Position numbers and translations under genes: made by a program | Notes under the pieces: model-generated | Told to the model about the DNA's origin: nothing | The model's input: only the letters and a program-made list of their open reading frames with translations | Database searches by the model: none | Shown: piece by piece, positions 7,625-15,460 of the stretch | Numbering within the stretch: the stretch's first letter is position 1 | Layout: each line of letters begins with the position of its first letter | Assembly: GCF_006715025.1 (NCBI RefSeq) | Contig: NZ_VFMK01000001.1 | Location: 2,790,001 to 2,854,000 of the forward strand | Source of the DNA: Serratia fonticola | GTDB taxonomy: Bacteria > Pseudomonadota > Gammaproteobacteria > Enterobacterales > Enterobacteriaceae | DNA: 64,000 bases | Reading direction: 5' to 3'

Positions 7625-8566
7625 TTAAACTTCCTTTAATTGTAGTGTACAAAGTGCTTTACATTTTCCCTCTTGCATGATGCTCACTATAAATTCGTAT
7701 TCGCCATTACCTCTTTTTTCGAAATGCTTTAAAAAGAGATAGGTTGGCAGATTGTTTTCAGTATAATGTTCAAACACTGAATTTATATGAGCAATACACA
7801 TGGTTGAGATGTCATAATGCTGTATCTGTGAAAGATAAAAAAAACAAAATTGTTTCGTTCCTTCAACCAGATTGAATCCAGTAATATGGTCTTGATAGTG
7901 ATCGCTGTAGGTTATATTATCTTCTGGCACGATTAGCATTGTTTCGTGTACTTGGTTGTGTAGCCGGTAATTATAGAGCATTGCATTATTTTCTGCGTTA
8001 TACCCCAGGCTTTTGGCGGGTAATTTAATATTATTATTTTCTTTGGCCAGCGAATCTGGCGTGATCTGCCCCCTCAGTTTAAGGTAGCTTTCGTTGCGCA
8101 TGTAGCCTACCTTAAAACATGCCTCACCAATGACAACGCCTGCGTATGTAATAGAAAAAAAGTAACTGTTATTTCTCAATTTATCTCTCTTGGCTAGAGA
8201 TACATCTGATTGTATATGGATGCAAATTTCGTTGTGATCTGCTTTCTTTGTTTTTATATAGTTTTCCCAAGAGAGTGTTAATGACCAACTTTTAAGTATG
8301 AATTTAAAAGAGAGTGGTAAACTAAAACCGCTGTGAGCAACATAGGTTTCTGCCTGACGACAACACTCTAGACGAAACATCGGGTTTATAAGGTCAGGTG
8401 TTGTTATAACGTCATCATAATTTTCATGCTTGTTATAGATACGAAGTTTGACTAATAACTGGTTATCATCAATTATGGACATGTGCTTAATAAAAACTTC
8501 ATTCAGACTTGTTTTGTGAGTGAACAATTTAAAGTCAGTTGCTATTTTTTTATTTAACATTGTCAT
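7625..8566 (-). CDS. AfsA-like double-hotdog protein (butyrolactone-synthase family)
   Basis: This 313-residue protein has two related halves with the AfsA hotdog signature. Repeat 1 holds ExxRQ at Glu67-Arg70, followed by AHSGFSLPLSFKFIL, very like the AfsA stretch after its first RQ. Repeat 2 has DHITGFNLVEGTKQ with Asp226-His227 and ExxKQ at Glu235-Lys238, where Streptomyces enzymes have Arg. AfsA/ScbA/MmfL proteins join a beta-ketoacyl group from ACP to dihydroxyacetone phosphate in signal biosynthesis. It is the first gene of the operon, followed directly by ACP, ketosynthase and HAD genes, which fits that chemistry. The start at 8566 has GGGTAG upstream; an ATG two codons later is possible. 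The true substrates are unknown. Confidence 0.78.
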   Translation of the reverse strand: MTMLNKKIATDFKLFTHKTSLNEVFIKHMSIIDDNQLLVKLRIYNKHENYDDVITTPDLINPMFRLECCRQAETYVAHSGFSLPLSFKFILKSWSLTLSWENYIKTKKADHNEICIHIQSDVSLAKRDKLRNNSYFFSITYAGVVIGEACFKVGYMRNESYLKLRGQITPDSLAKENNNIKLPAKSLGYNAENNAMLYNYRLHNQVHETMLIVPEDNITYSDHYQDHITGFNLVEGTKQFCFFYLSQIQHYDISTMCIAHINSVFEHYTENNLPTYLFLKHFEKRGNGEYEFIVSIMQEGKCKALCTLQLKEV

Positions 8567-8632
8567 TGCTACCCAGTCTTTTTTGTAAGGTCAAGAGTCA
8601 AGCTTAGAGTAACAACTAACAACATTGCGTAT

Positions 8633-8652
8633 AACTGGCAGTTATGACAGGT
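8633..8652 (-). promoter_or_regulatory. lux-box-like operator upstream of the AfsA-like operon
   Basis: The plus strand reads AACTGGCAGTTATGACAGGT. On the minus strand this fits the CT-N12-AG form of lux/las boxes with ACCTG at one end and CAGTT at the other. It overlaps a perfect 7-1-7 palindrome, ATAACTGGCAGTTAT, at 8631-8645. It sits about 67 bases before the first start codon of the operon, a sensible place for activation by the LuxR-type protein at 1911-2543. Match found by eye. Confidence 0.45.
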
Positions 8653-8753
8653 CGGGTTGGGATAATGAACGATGCGCAAAGATTATGGTTAACAAAAGAT
8701 AATATGAAAGCAGACAGACGAGGTACCTGCCTGCTTTCGTCAGTTATACAATA

Positions 8754-9878
8754 TTATGCCATCGCGCTGATGGTCTTACGGAATCGGCTTAGAGCAAAGC
8801 CAAAAAACGCGAAGCCAATGACCAGCAAGATGACAAACTGCGGCCAGACAATGCTGAAATCAGCACCGCGGTAGAGTATCGCCTGCGCCAGATTCACGAA
8901 GTGCGTTGTCGGCATGGTTTGCATAATATTCTGGACTATCGACGGCATACTTTCACGCGGCGTATAACCGCCTGACAGCATTTGCAAGGGTAACAGCACC
9001 AGGATCATCAACAGCCCCAGTTGCGGCATTGAACGTGCCACGGTGCCCATAAAGATGCCGATCGAGGTGGTGGCAAACAGGCTCAGGGCAACGCCCAGCA
9101 TAAACAGCAAAATGGAGCCTTCGATGGGGACATTCAGTACGCCTTGAACCATAAACACCAGCGATAGCCCGGATGCCAGCAGTACCACCAGCCCCATCGA
9201 CCAGACCTTGGCCAGCATGATTTCAAATGGCGTAATCGGCATCACCAGCAGATGCTCGATGGTGCCGTGCTCACGTTCGCGAATCAATGCCGAGCCGGTG
9301 AGGATAATAGCCAACATGGTGATGTTATTGATGATCGCCATCACCGAACCAAACCAGGATTGCTCAAGGTTGGGGTTAAAGCGGGTGCGAATTTCCAGCT
9401 CGACCGGCAGTGCGGTATTGGCCCGGTAACGCGCGATAAACGCGTTGACTTCGCCGTTAACAATGTTCTGGATATAGCTGTTACCGAGAAACGCCTGACT
9501 CATACGGGTGGCATCCACGTTAAGCTGAATCGCAGGTTGACGCCCGGCTAACACATCGCGTTCGAAGTTTGGCGGAATATCTAACGCAAATGTATAGGTG
9601 CCCGCATCCAGCACGGGATCAATCTGGTTGGCATCAATCATGGCGGGTGGCAGAAAGTAGGGGGCATAAAAACCGTTTATGATGCGATTGGAGAGCTGCG
9701 ACCGATCCTGGTCGGCGATGGCAAGCGGTGCCAGATGCAGAGAGCCGGGCGTGACCGTGGCTGAAGAGTAGATCGACAGCGTAAACGCGAAGACGATCAG
9801 CGCCAGCATTGCCTTATCACCCAGTAAGGTACGCAGCTCTTTGACTCCCAGGTTGAAGATATTACGTAAACTGCGCAT
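8754..9878 (-). CDS. yhhJ: ABC-2 type permease YhhJ
   Basis: This 374-residue inner-membrane protein matches YhhJ: a first membrane helix near residues 25-45, a large periplasmic domain (TRMSQAFLGNSY...) and five C-terminal helices ending FALSRFRKT. The start is the ATG overlapping the rbbA stop (TGATG) with AGGAGG just upstream; an upstream extension of the frame overlaps rbbA and is rejected. It is the last gene of yhiI-rbbA-yhhJ and should form a heteromeric exporter with RbbA's membrane half and the YhiI adaptor. The exported substrate is not established. A decayed copy of its 3' end lies at 1585-1712. Confidence 0.9.
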   Translation of the reverse strand: MRSLRNIFNLGVKELRTLLGDKAMLALIVFAFTLSIYSSATVTPGSLHLAPLAIADQDRSQLSNRIINGFYAPYFLPPAMIDANQIDPVLDAGTYTFALDIPPNFERDVLAGRQPAIQLNVDATRMSQAFLGNSYIQNIVNGEVNAFIARYRANTALPVELEIRTRFNPNLEQSWFGSVMAIINNITMLAIILTGSALIREREHGTIEHLLVMPITPFEIMLAKVWSMGLVVLLASGLSLVFMVQGVLNVPIEGSILLFMLGVALSLFATTSIGIFMGTVARSMPQLGLLMILVLLPLQMLSGGYTPRESMPSIVQNIMQTMPTTHFVNLAQAILYRGADFSIVWPQFVILLVIGFAFFGFALSRFRKTISAMA

Positions 9879-12637
9879 CACGCCTCCTGCTTTTTCAAAA
9901 GAATGACGCTTAACCCGATAATCACCGGAATGGCGATCAGCAACGGGATAAAGGAAGCCTGCAGATCGAACAGATTCAGCGCCTTGGAGAAGGTGCCGCG
10001 TGTAATGGTCAGGAAATGCGACGTTGGGTAAATGTTGCCGATCCAACGGCCAATCCCCTCCAGCGAAGAGACCGGATCAATCATGCCGGAGAACTGGGTC
10101 GCGGGGATCAGCGTGATGATTGCCGTACCGAAGATCGCTGCAATCTGGCTCTTCATAAAGGTGGAGATCAACAAGCCGATGCCGGTAGCAATGGTGATGT
10201 ACAACAGGGCCGCCAGCGACAGGGTAAGGAAACTGCCTTTGTGTTCCACGCCAAACAGAAAGACCGAAAGCGCACACAGCAGCAAAAAGTTAAACATACC
10301 CAGCACGATATAAGGCAACTGTTTGCCAAGCAAAAACTCCGCTTTGGTCACCGGGGTCACATACAGGTTGATGATGGAACCCAGTTCTTTCTCGCGTACC
10401 ACACTCAGTGCGCTGAGCATGGCCGGGATCATCATCAGCAATAGCGGGATCACCGCAGGCACAATGGCCGGTAGGCTTTTTACGTCCGGGTTGTAGCGAT
10501 AGCGTGTTTCGATATCCAGTAACGCCGTACTTTTTACCGCGCTAGGCTGGCGTGAGGCCATATCGCTTAACCAGGCTAAATGCATCGCCTGGACGTAACC
10601 CCGCACGGTTTCTGCGCGATTTGGCATCGCACCGTCTACCCAAACGCCAATTTTCACCGAGTGCCCACGAGCGGTATCACGACCAAAATTGGGTGGGATT
10701 TCAATGGCAACGGCCACCTCGCCACTGCGCATCCGTTGCTCCATCTGGTCATAATCGGTGAGCGGGGGCCGCTCGATAAAGTAGCGTGAGCCGGCCAGAT
10801 TCAGCGCATAAGCCTGGCTGGTGCCGGTTTGATCGCGGTCCATCACGGCAAAACGCAGATTCTCCACATCCATACTGATGCCATACCCCATGATGAACAT
10901 CAGGATCACCGTACCCAATAACGCCAGTGTAGAGCGCACCGGATCGCGCCGCAGCTCCAGGGATTCGCGCTGGCTATAGCTGAACATGCGCGCCAGACTA
11001 AAACGATTATTCACCGGATGTGCCGGTATTTGGCTGGAGGGGGCTTCCGGTATAGGGGCCGGTGACAGGCCACTGTCGCCAGATGCCTCACGCAGGTAGG
11101 CGATAAATGTCTCCTCCAGCGTGCTTAAGCCGCGCTGTTCTACCAACGCTTGTGGCGTATCGCTGGCCAACACCTTACCCGCGTGCATCAGCGAAATACG
11201 GTCGCAGCGTTCAGCCTCGTTCATAAAGTGGGTGGAGATAAAAATGGTTACGCCATCTTGTCGCGACAAATCCACCATCAGATTCCAGAACATATCGCGA
11301 GCGACCGGATCGACGCCGGAGGTGGGCTCATCGAGGATCAGCATTTCAGGTTTATGGATCACGGCGACGGCCAAGGATAGCCGTTGGCGGATCCCCAACG
11401 GCAGCGATTCAGGCAATGCATCCTCCACGTCGGTGAGCATGAAACGTTGGTGCATTTCCTGCACCCGGACGGCGATCTGCTCTTCAGGAATGTGGAACAG
11501 CCGCGCATGTAACTCCAGGTTCTGCCGCACCGTCAGTTCGCTATACAGTGAAAAGGCCTGCGACATATAGCCCACCCGGCGGCGAGTCTCGATATCTTTA
11601 GGGTTGACCTCTTGACCAAACAGCCAGGCTTTCCCCTCGCTGGCTGGCAGCAAGCCGGTCAGCATTTTCATGGTGGTGGATTTACCACAGCCGTTGGAGC
11701 CCAGAAAACCAAAGATTTCACCGCGCGGTATGCGGAAGTTGACGTTATCCACTGCGACAAAATCCCCAAAGCGCATCGTCAGCCCCTGCGCTTCAATCGC
11801 CACCACATCATCATGAGTGGTATCACGCGGCGGAATAATCACCTGCTGATGAGTATTACGCTTTTCTTCCGGCAATAAGGCGATAAAGGCTTCTTCTAGG
11901 GTGGCGCAATGGGTCTGGGCCCGCAGTTCACGCCCGCTACCGGTCGCCAGTACGCGCCCGGCGTCCATCGCCACCAGCCAATCAAAACGCTCGGCTTCTT
12001 CCATGTACGCCGTTGCCACCAATACGCTCATGTTGCTCTGGCGTTCACGGATCCGATCGATAAGCTCCCAAAACTGGGCCCGGGAAAGGGGATCTACCCC
12101 GGTGGTGGGTTCATCCAGAATCAACAGTTCGGGGTCGTGGATCAGGGCACAACAAAGGCCCAGCTTTTGCTTCATGCCGCCGGAAAGCTTGCCTGCGGGG
12201 CGATCGCGGAATTTTGCCAACCCGGTGCTTTGCAGTAAATCGTCGATGCGCTGCGTGCGCTCGGCCTTATCCTGGCCAAAAAGGCGGCCAAAGAAGTCAA
12301 CGTTTTCATAGACAGACAGCGTGTGGTACAGATTTTTCCCTAACCCTTGCGGCATATAAGCCACGCGAGGGCAGACGTTGCGCCGGTGCCCTGCATCGGC
12401 CATGTCCCCGCCAAGCACCACAATCTCACCCGCCTGAATGACTCTGGCCCCGGCAATTAACGACAGCAGGCTGGATTTACCCACCCCGTCCGGCCCGATT
12501 AACCCGACCATCTGCCGCGCCGGGATGGTGAGCGTCACTTCATGCAACGCTTCGGTGGGGCCATAATGCTGGCTGACCTGTTTTAATTCGCAAACCGATG
12601 CGGCAGCGTGGGGACGGTTATCAGCAGAACTCGTCAT
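9878..12637 (-). CDS. rbbA: ribosome-associated ATPase / ABC exporter RbbA
   Basis: This 919-residue protein is a fusion of two ABC ATPase domains and an ABC-2 membrane domain. Domain 1 has Walker A GPDGVGKSS (about residue 48), signature LSGGMKQ and Walker B LLILDEPTTG. Domain 2 has Walker A GSNGCGKST (about residue 313), a variant signature LPLGIRQ and Walker B MLILDEPTSG. The last ~370 residues hold a long periplasmic loop and five to six helices. E. coli RbbA (911 residues) is described as a ribosome-bound ATPase, while the fusion looks like an exporter. Its ATG overlaps the yhiI stop by ATGA, and GAGG precedes it. Confidence 0.92.
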   Translation of the reverse strand: MTSSADNRPHAAASVCELKQVSQHYGPTEALHEVTLTIPARQMVGLIGPDGVGKSSLLSLIAGARVIQAGEIVVLGGDMADAGHRRNVCPRVAYMPQGLGKNLYHTLSVYENVDFFGRLFGQDKAERTQRIDDLLQSTGLAKFRDRPAGKLSGGMKQKLGLCCALIHDPELLILDEPTTGVDPLSRAQFWELIDRIRERQSNMSVLVATAYMEEAERFDWLVAMDAGRVLATGSGRELRAQTHCATLEEAFIALLPEEKRNTHQQVIIPPRDTTHDDVVAIEAQGLTMRFGDFVAVDNVNFRIPRGEIFGFLGSNGCGKSTTMKMLTGLLPASEGKAWLFGQEVNPKDIETRRRVGYMSQAFSLYSELTVRQNLELHARLFHIPEEQIAVRVQEMHQRFMLTDVEDALPESLPLGIRQRLSLAVAVIHKPEMLILDEPTSGVDPVARDMFWNLMVDLSRQDGVTIFISTHFMNEAERCDRISLMHAGKVLASDTPQALVEQRGLSTLEETFIAYLREASGDSGLSPAPIPEAPSSQIPAHPVNNRFSLARMFSYSQRESLELRRDPVRSTLALLGTVILMFIMGYGISMDVENLRFAVMDRDQTGTSQAYALNLAGSRYFIERPPLTDYDQMEQRMRSGEVAVAIEIPPNFGRDTARGHSVKIGVWVDGAMPNRAETVRGYVQAMHLAWLSDMASRQPSAVKSTALLDIETRYRYNPDVKSLPAIVPAVIPLLLMMIPAMLSALSVVREKELGSIINLYVTPVTKAEFLLGKQLPYIVLGMFNFLLLCALSVFLFGVEHKGSFLTLSLAALLYITIATGIGLLISTFMKSQIAAIFGTAIITLIPATQFSGMIDPVSSLEGIGRWIGNIYPTSHFLTITRGTFSKALNLFDLQASFIPLLIAIPVIIGLSVILLKKQEA

Positions 12638-13707
12638 TGCGGCAACCTCACATCCAGATCTGCTGGCCAGCTTTTGTTGTTATCCAAACGTACATAGGCC
12701 ATCCCCGGTAAACCGGTCTTCACGTATTCAAGATGTTTTTCTAACAACTCTGGCGAGATGCGCGCTTTGACGCGGAACATCAGTTTGAGGCGCTCGTTAT
12801 CGGTTTCTACGGTTTTGGGCGTAAATTGCGCCACGCTGGCGACAAACGTGGTTTTCGCAGGAATTCTCAGTGCGGGGGCGGCGTCCAGGATCACATGCAC
12901 ATCACTGCCGATGGCCACTTGCCCGGCCTGTTCTGTGGGTAGGAAGAAGGTCATATAGACGTCGCTCAGATCGACCATGTTCAGCACGCGTCCACCTGCG
13001 GCCAGCACTTCGCCCATTTCCGCGACGCGATACTGAATGCGCCCATTGCGCGGGGCTTTCAGCGCACTGTCTTCAATGTCGGCAATAATACGGCGTTCCG
13101 TGGCCCTGGCGGCTTCGACACGGGTATTGGCTTGAATGATGCCCGCCTGCGCCGACTCTATCGCTGCCTGGGAGGCAGAAACCTGGGCCCTGGCCGACTC
13201 CAGCGAGGCGAGGGCGCTTTGGGCTGCCGCCATATCATCATCCAGTTGCTGGGCGGAGACGGCGTTGCGTTTTACCAAGGCTTGCGAGCGTGCGTAACGC
13301 TTATTGGCCGAGTTCAATTCTGCCTCGCGTTGCCTGACTACGGCCTGTGCGGCCAGTTTTTCGCTTTGGCGCTGTGCCAGCAGGGCCTTGGCGGTGGCGA
13401 CGCTGCTTTGCGTTTCACGGATTTGGGCTTCCGCTTCAATCCGTTGTTCATTTAATACGCGGGTATCCATATAGGCGAGGATATCGCCCTGTTTGACAAA
13501 ATCGCCTTCGCGTACCTGTATTTTGTCGATACGGCCCGCCACCTTGGTGGAAATATCAATCTCTGTCGCTTCAATACGGCCATTACTGCGGGCAAAGCCC
13601 TCCGGTAGGCCAGGATCGCGTAGCTGCCACCAGGCGCTGAAAGCCACCACGATGGCCAGGACAATAAGTGAATAGAGAGTGAGGCGTTTTCTGTTTTTAA
13701 TATTCAT
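12634..13707 (-). CDS. yhiI: HlyD-family membrane fusion protein YhiI
   Basis: This 357-residue periplasmic adaptor has one N-terminal membrane anchor (residues about 9-27), a lipoyl/barrel-sandwich half (RIEATEIDISTKVAGRI), a long Gln/Ala-rich coiled-coil hairpin (about 85-200) and the returning barrel half. This is the HlyD/EmrA layout that links inner-membrane exporters to an outer-membrane channel. The start at 13707 has AGCGAG upstream and gives a length close to E. coli YhiI (355). It is the first gene of the operon with rbbA and yhhJ; its stop overlaps the rbbA start. Confidence 0.9.
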   Translation of the reverse strand: MNIKNRKRLTLYSLIVLAIVVAFSAWWQLRDPGLPEGFARSNGRIEATEIDISTKVAGRIDKIQVREGDFVKQGDILAYMDTRVLNEQRIEAEAQIRETQSSVATAKALLAQRQSEKLAAQAVVRQREAELNSANKRYARSQALVKRNAVSAQQLDDDMAAAQSALASLESARAQVSASQAAIESAQAGIIQANTRVEAARATERRIIADIEDSALKAPRNGRIQYRVAEMGEVLAAGGRVLNMVDLSDVYMTFFLPTEQAGQVAIGSDVHVILDAAPALRIPAKTTFVASVAQFTPKTVETDNERLKLMFRVKARISPELLEKHLEYVKTGLPGMAYVRLDNNKSWPADLDVRLPQ

Positions 13708-14128
13708 AGGAGCTCGCTGTAATCCATGTAAAAAGGAGAGCGCAATGCGGTACAACAAATACAGCTAGGCTGCTTTGTCAAACAGCGTTTCAGGCAATAC
13801 CAACAGGGATGAAAAACGACGAATAAACACGAAAATCGGGTAATTTCTGCCGCGGGGACAGAGAGAGGGAAAAATAAAGGCAATGCCATAGATGTGTGTC
13901 TTCATAACAAGATATCCCATCGTTGTATGAATGAAACAAACGCACTAATAGCTAACACTTATACTAGCACGACAAATCCTGATGTCCATGAGGTTATTGT
14001 GCCTATAAAGCGCGTGATTTTTTGAAAAAATCAATAGAAACAAGGAGGAGAAGAGGCCAGGGGCGTCGGGATTATCGCTGTCTGGCGTGAGTCGGCGATT
14101 AACGCTAACCGTTATTTTTTATTTTCAT
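13708..14128. other. intergenic region between divergent yhiI and RNA-repair operons
   Basis: About 420 bases with no convincing gene. It must hold the yhiI promoter (minus) and the RNA-repair promoter (plus). A perfect 8-1-8 palindrome made of GATTTTTT and AAAAAATC lies at 14016-14032. I looked for a sigma-54 -24/-12 element (as used for rtcBA elsewhere) and found no good match. Confidence 0.5.
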
Positions 14129-14173
14129 CGCTTGCTACCCCTTGGGTTTATGGGTACTATCGCAGCGTTTTTT
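14129..14173 (+). terminator. terminator-like hairpin upstream of the RNA-repair leader
   Basis: CGC-TGC-TACCC on the left (14129-14140, one bulged T) pairs with GGGTA-GCA-GCG on the right (14152-14167, five unpaired bases), followed by six T at 14168-14173. It precedes the leader ORF and the rtcB-like gene on the same strand, so it could act as an attenuator if transcription starts upstream. No upstream gene on this strand needs it. Confidence 0.5.
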
Positions 14174-14204
14174 CAACTCATTCACTTTGCAAAGGAGGTA
14201 CATC

Positions 14205-14255
14205 ATGAATTATCAAGCACTGTTTACCCTTTGCGGGTCGCATCCTCAGGCATAA
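14205..14255 (+). CDS. 16-codon leader ORF before the RNA-repair operon
   Basis: The ATG at 14205 is preceded by AAAGGAGGT with a five-base spacer, the best ribosome site in the region and much stronger than that of the rtcB-like gene it precedes. It encodes MNYQALFTLCGSHPQA and stops at TAA 14253-14255, 89 bases before the next start. The peptide has no family I recognise and no run of one amino acid. Its position between a terminator-like hairpin and the operon suggests a regulatory leader whose translation reports ribosome state. That role is inference; a chance short frame behind a misplaced ribosome site is the alternative. Confidence 0.4.
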   Translation: MNYQALFTLCGSHPQA

Positions 14256-14344
14256 TTTCCTGTCTTCAAGGTAGTTGTTCAGGTATTGCCAAGGCTCCGG
14301 CCTGCCACATCCAAAATTAAATAAATTAATCATCAGGATTGGTT

Positions 14345-15460
14345 ATGGGCAATACTTTTGTCTCCGTTTCGCCGCGGGTTTCATTGATCGCGTCGGAACA
14401 AACCTGGATTGAAGGAAATGCAATCCAGCAACTGGAAATTACCGCCAAATTACCGGATATGGTACGCGTTGTCGGGATGCCTGATTTGCATCCGGGCCGC
14501 GGTTATCCCGTTGGCGCCGCTTTCTTTTCACAGCATCGTTTTTATCCCGCGCTAATCGGTAATGATATCGGTTGCGGTATGTCGCTTTGGCAGACAGAAC
14601 TGGCCGCAATGAAAACGCCGCTGGATAAGCTCGAAAAAAAATTGGGCAATATTGATGACCCTGTAGAGAGGGGCGACGTGGGGGATATTCCCCCAGCGTT
14701 ACTGCCTTATGCGCACAGTTTGGGAACTATCGGCGGCGGGAATCATTTTGCCGAGCTTTTACAGGTCGATGAAATATACCAGGCGGATAGCGCTTTCGAT
14801 AAAAAACGCCTGATGCTACTGGTTCATAGTGGTTCACGCGGTTTGGGTCAAAGCATCCTGGAACAGCATGTTCGCACCCACGGCCATCAGGGGTTACTGG
14901 AAAACAGTGACGAGGCTGGTGTCTATCTGCAGCAGCATCGACAGGCGCTGGATTTCGCCGCTTTCAACCGGCAAATCATCGCCGAGCGGATACTGCGACG
15001 CTTGCGTACCTCAGGCCATTGCCTGTTGGATATTCATCATAACCTGCTGGCGTCGGTGACGATTGACGGCATTCGTGGCTGGCTGCATCGCAAAGGCGCC
15101 ACACCTTCCGATGAGGGATGGGTCGTGATCCCCGGCTCGCGCGGTGATTACAGTTATGTTGTGCAACCGTTGCCTAATGCCAACAGTCTGTTTTCTCTGG
15201 CTCATGGCGCTGGGCGCAAGTGGATGCGTTCCGAGTGCCAGGACCGCTTGTCTGCGCGTTTTACCACGGAGCAGTTGGCAAGAACCCGTTTTGGCAGCCG
15301 GGTGATTTGCCGCGATCGGCAACTGATTTATCAGGAAGCACCGGAAGCCTACAAATCTATCGATAGCGTCGTCGGGGCCTTGCAGCAGGCGGGCTTGGTG
15401 CTGCTGCTGGCACGTATGAAACCGGTGCTGACTTATAAAACCAGCGGAGGGCGGAAATGA
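14345..15460 (+). CDS. RtcB-type RNA ligase (RtcB2, PrfH-linked)
   Basis: This 371-residue enzyme has the RtcB active site: DIGCG with Mn-binding Cys77, GGGNHF (130-135), HSGSRG (161-166), DIHHN (229-233) and the guanylylated His287 in AHGAGR. RtcB ligases join RNA 2',3'-cyclic phosphate or 3'-phosphate ends to 5'-OH ends using GTP. It is shorter than housekeeping RtcB (408 in E. coli) and is coupled by ATGA to prfH, the mark of the RtcB2-PrfH pair that repairs ribosomes cut in the 16S decoding centre. The start at 14345 has CAGGA upstream; an in-frame TTG at 14339 is less likely. Confidence 0.92.
   Translation: MGNTFVSVSPRVSLIASEQTWIEGNAIQQLEITAKLPDMVRVVGMPDLHPGRGYPVGAAFFSQHRFYPALIGNDIGCGMSLWQTELAAMKTPLDKLEKKLGNIDDPVERGDVGDIPPALLPYAHSLGTIGGGNHFAELLQVDEIYQADSAFDKKRLMLLVHSGSRGLGQSILEQHVRTHGHQGLLENSDEAGVYLQQHRQALDFAAFNRQIIAERILRRLRTSGHCLLDIHHNLLASVTIDGIRGWLHRKGATPSDEGWVVIPGSRGDYSYVVQPLPNANSLFSLAHGAGRKWMRSECQDRLSARFTTEQLARTRFGSRVICRDRQLIYQEAPEAYKSIDSVVGALQQAGLVLLLARMKPVLTYKTSGGRK

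Noticed and set aside
9878..10046. 56-residue N-terminal extension of YhhJ
   Set aside because: It lies wholly inside rbbA in another frame; the ATG overlapping the rbbA stop has AGGAGG and gives the usual length.
11385..11410. Variant second ABC signature (LPLGIRQ) in RbbA as a defect
   Set aside because: As far as I recall, RbbA proteins generally have this variant, so it is not a lesion.
10016..12311. Several plus-strand frames of 70-150 codons opposite rbbA
   Set aside because: They are antisense shadows of a GC-rich gene, with no ribosome sites or recognisable domains.
13708..14344. Sigma-54 promoter for the RtcB2-PrfH operon
   Set aside because: rtcBA operons use RtcR and sigma-54, but no GG-N10-GC element with a good fit was found and no rtcR is nearby.
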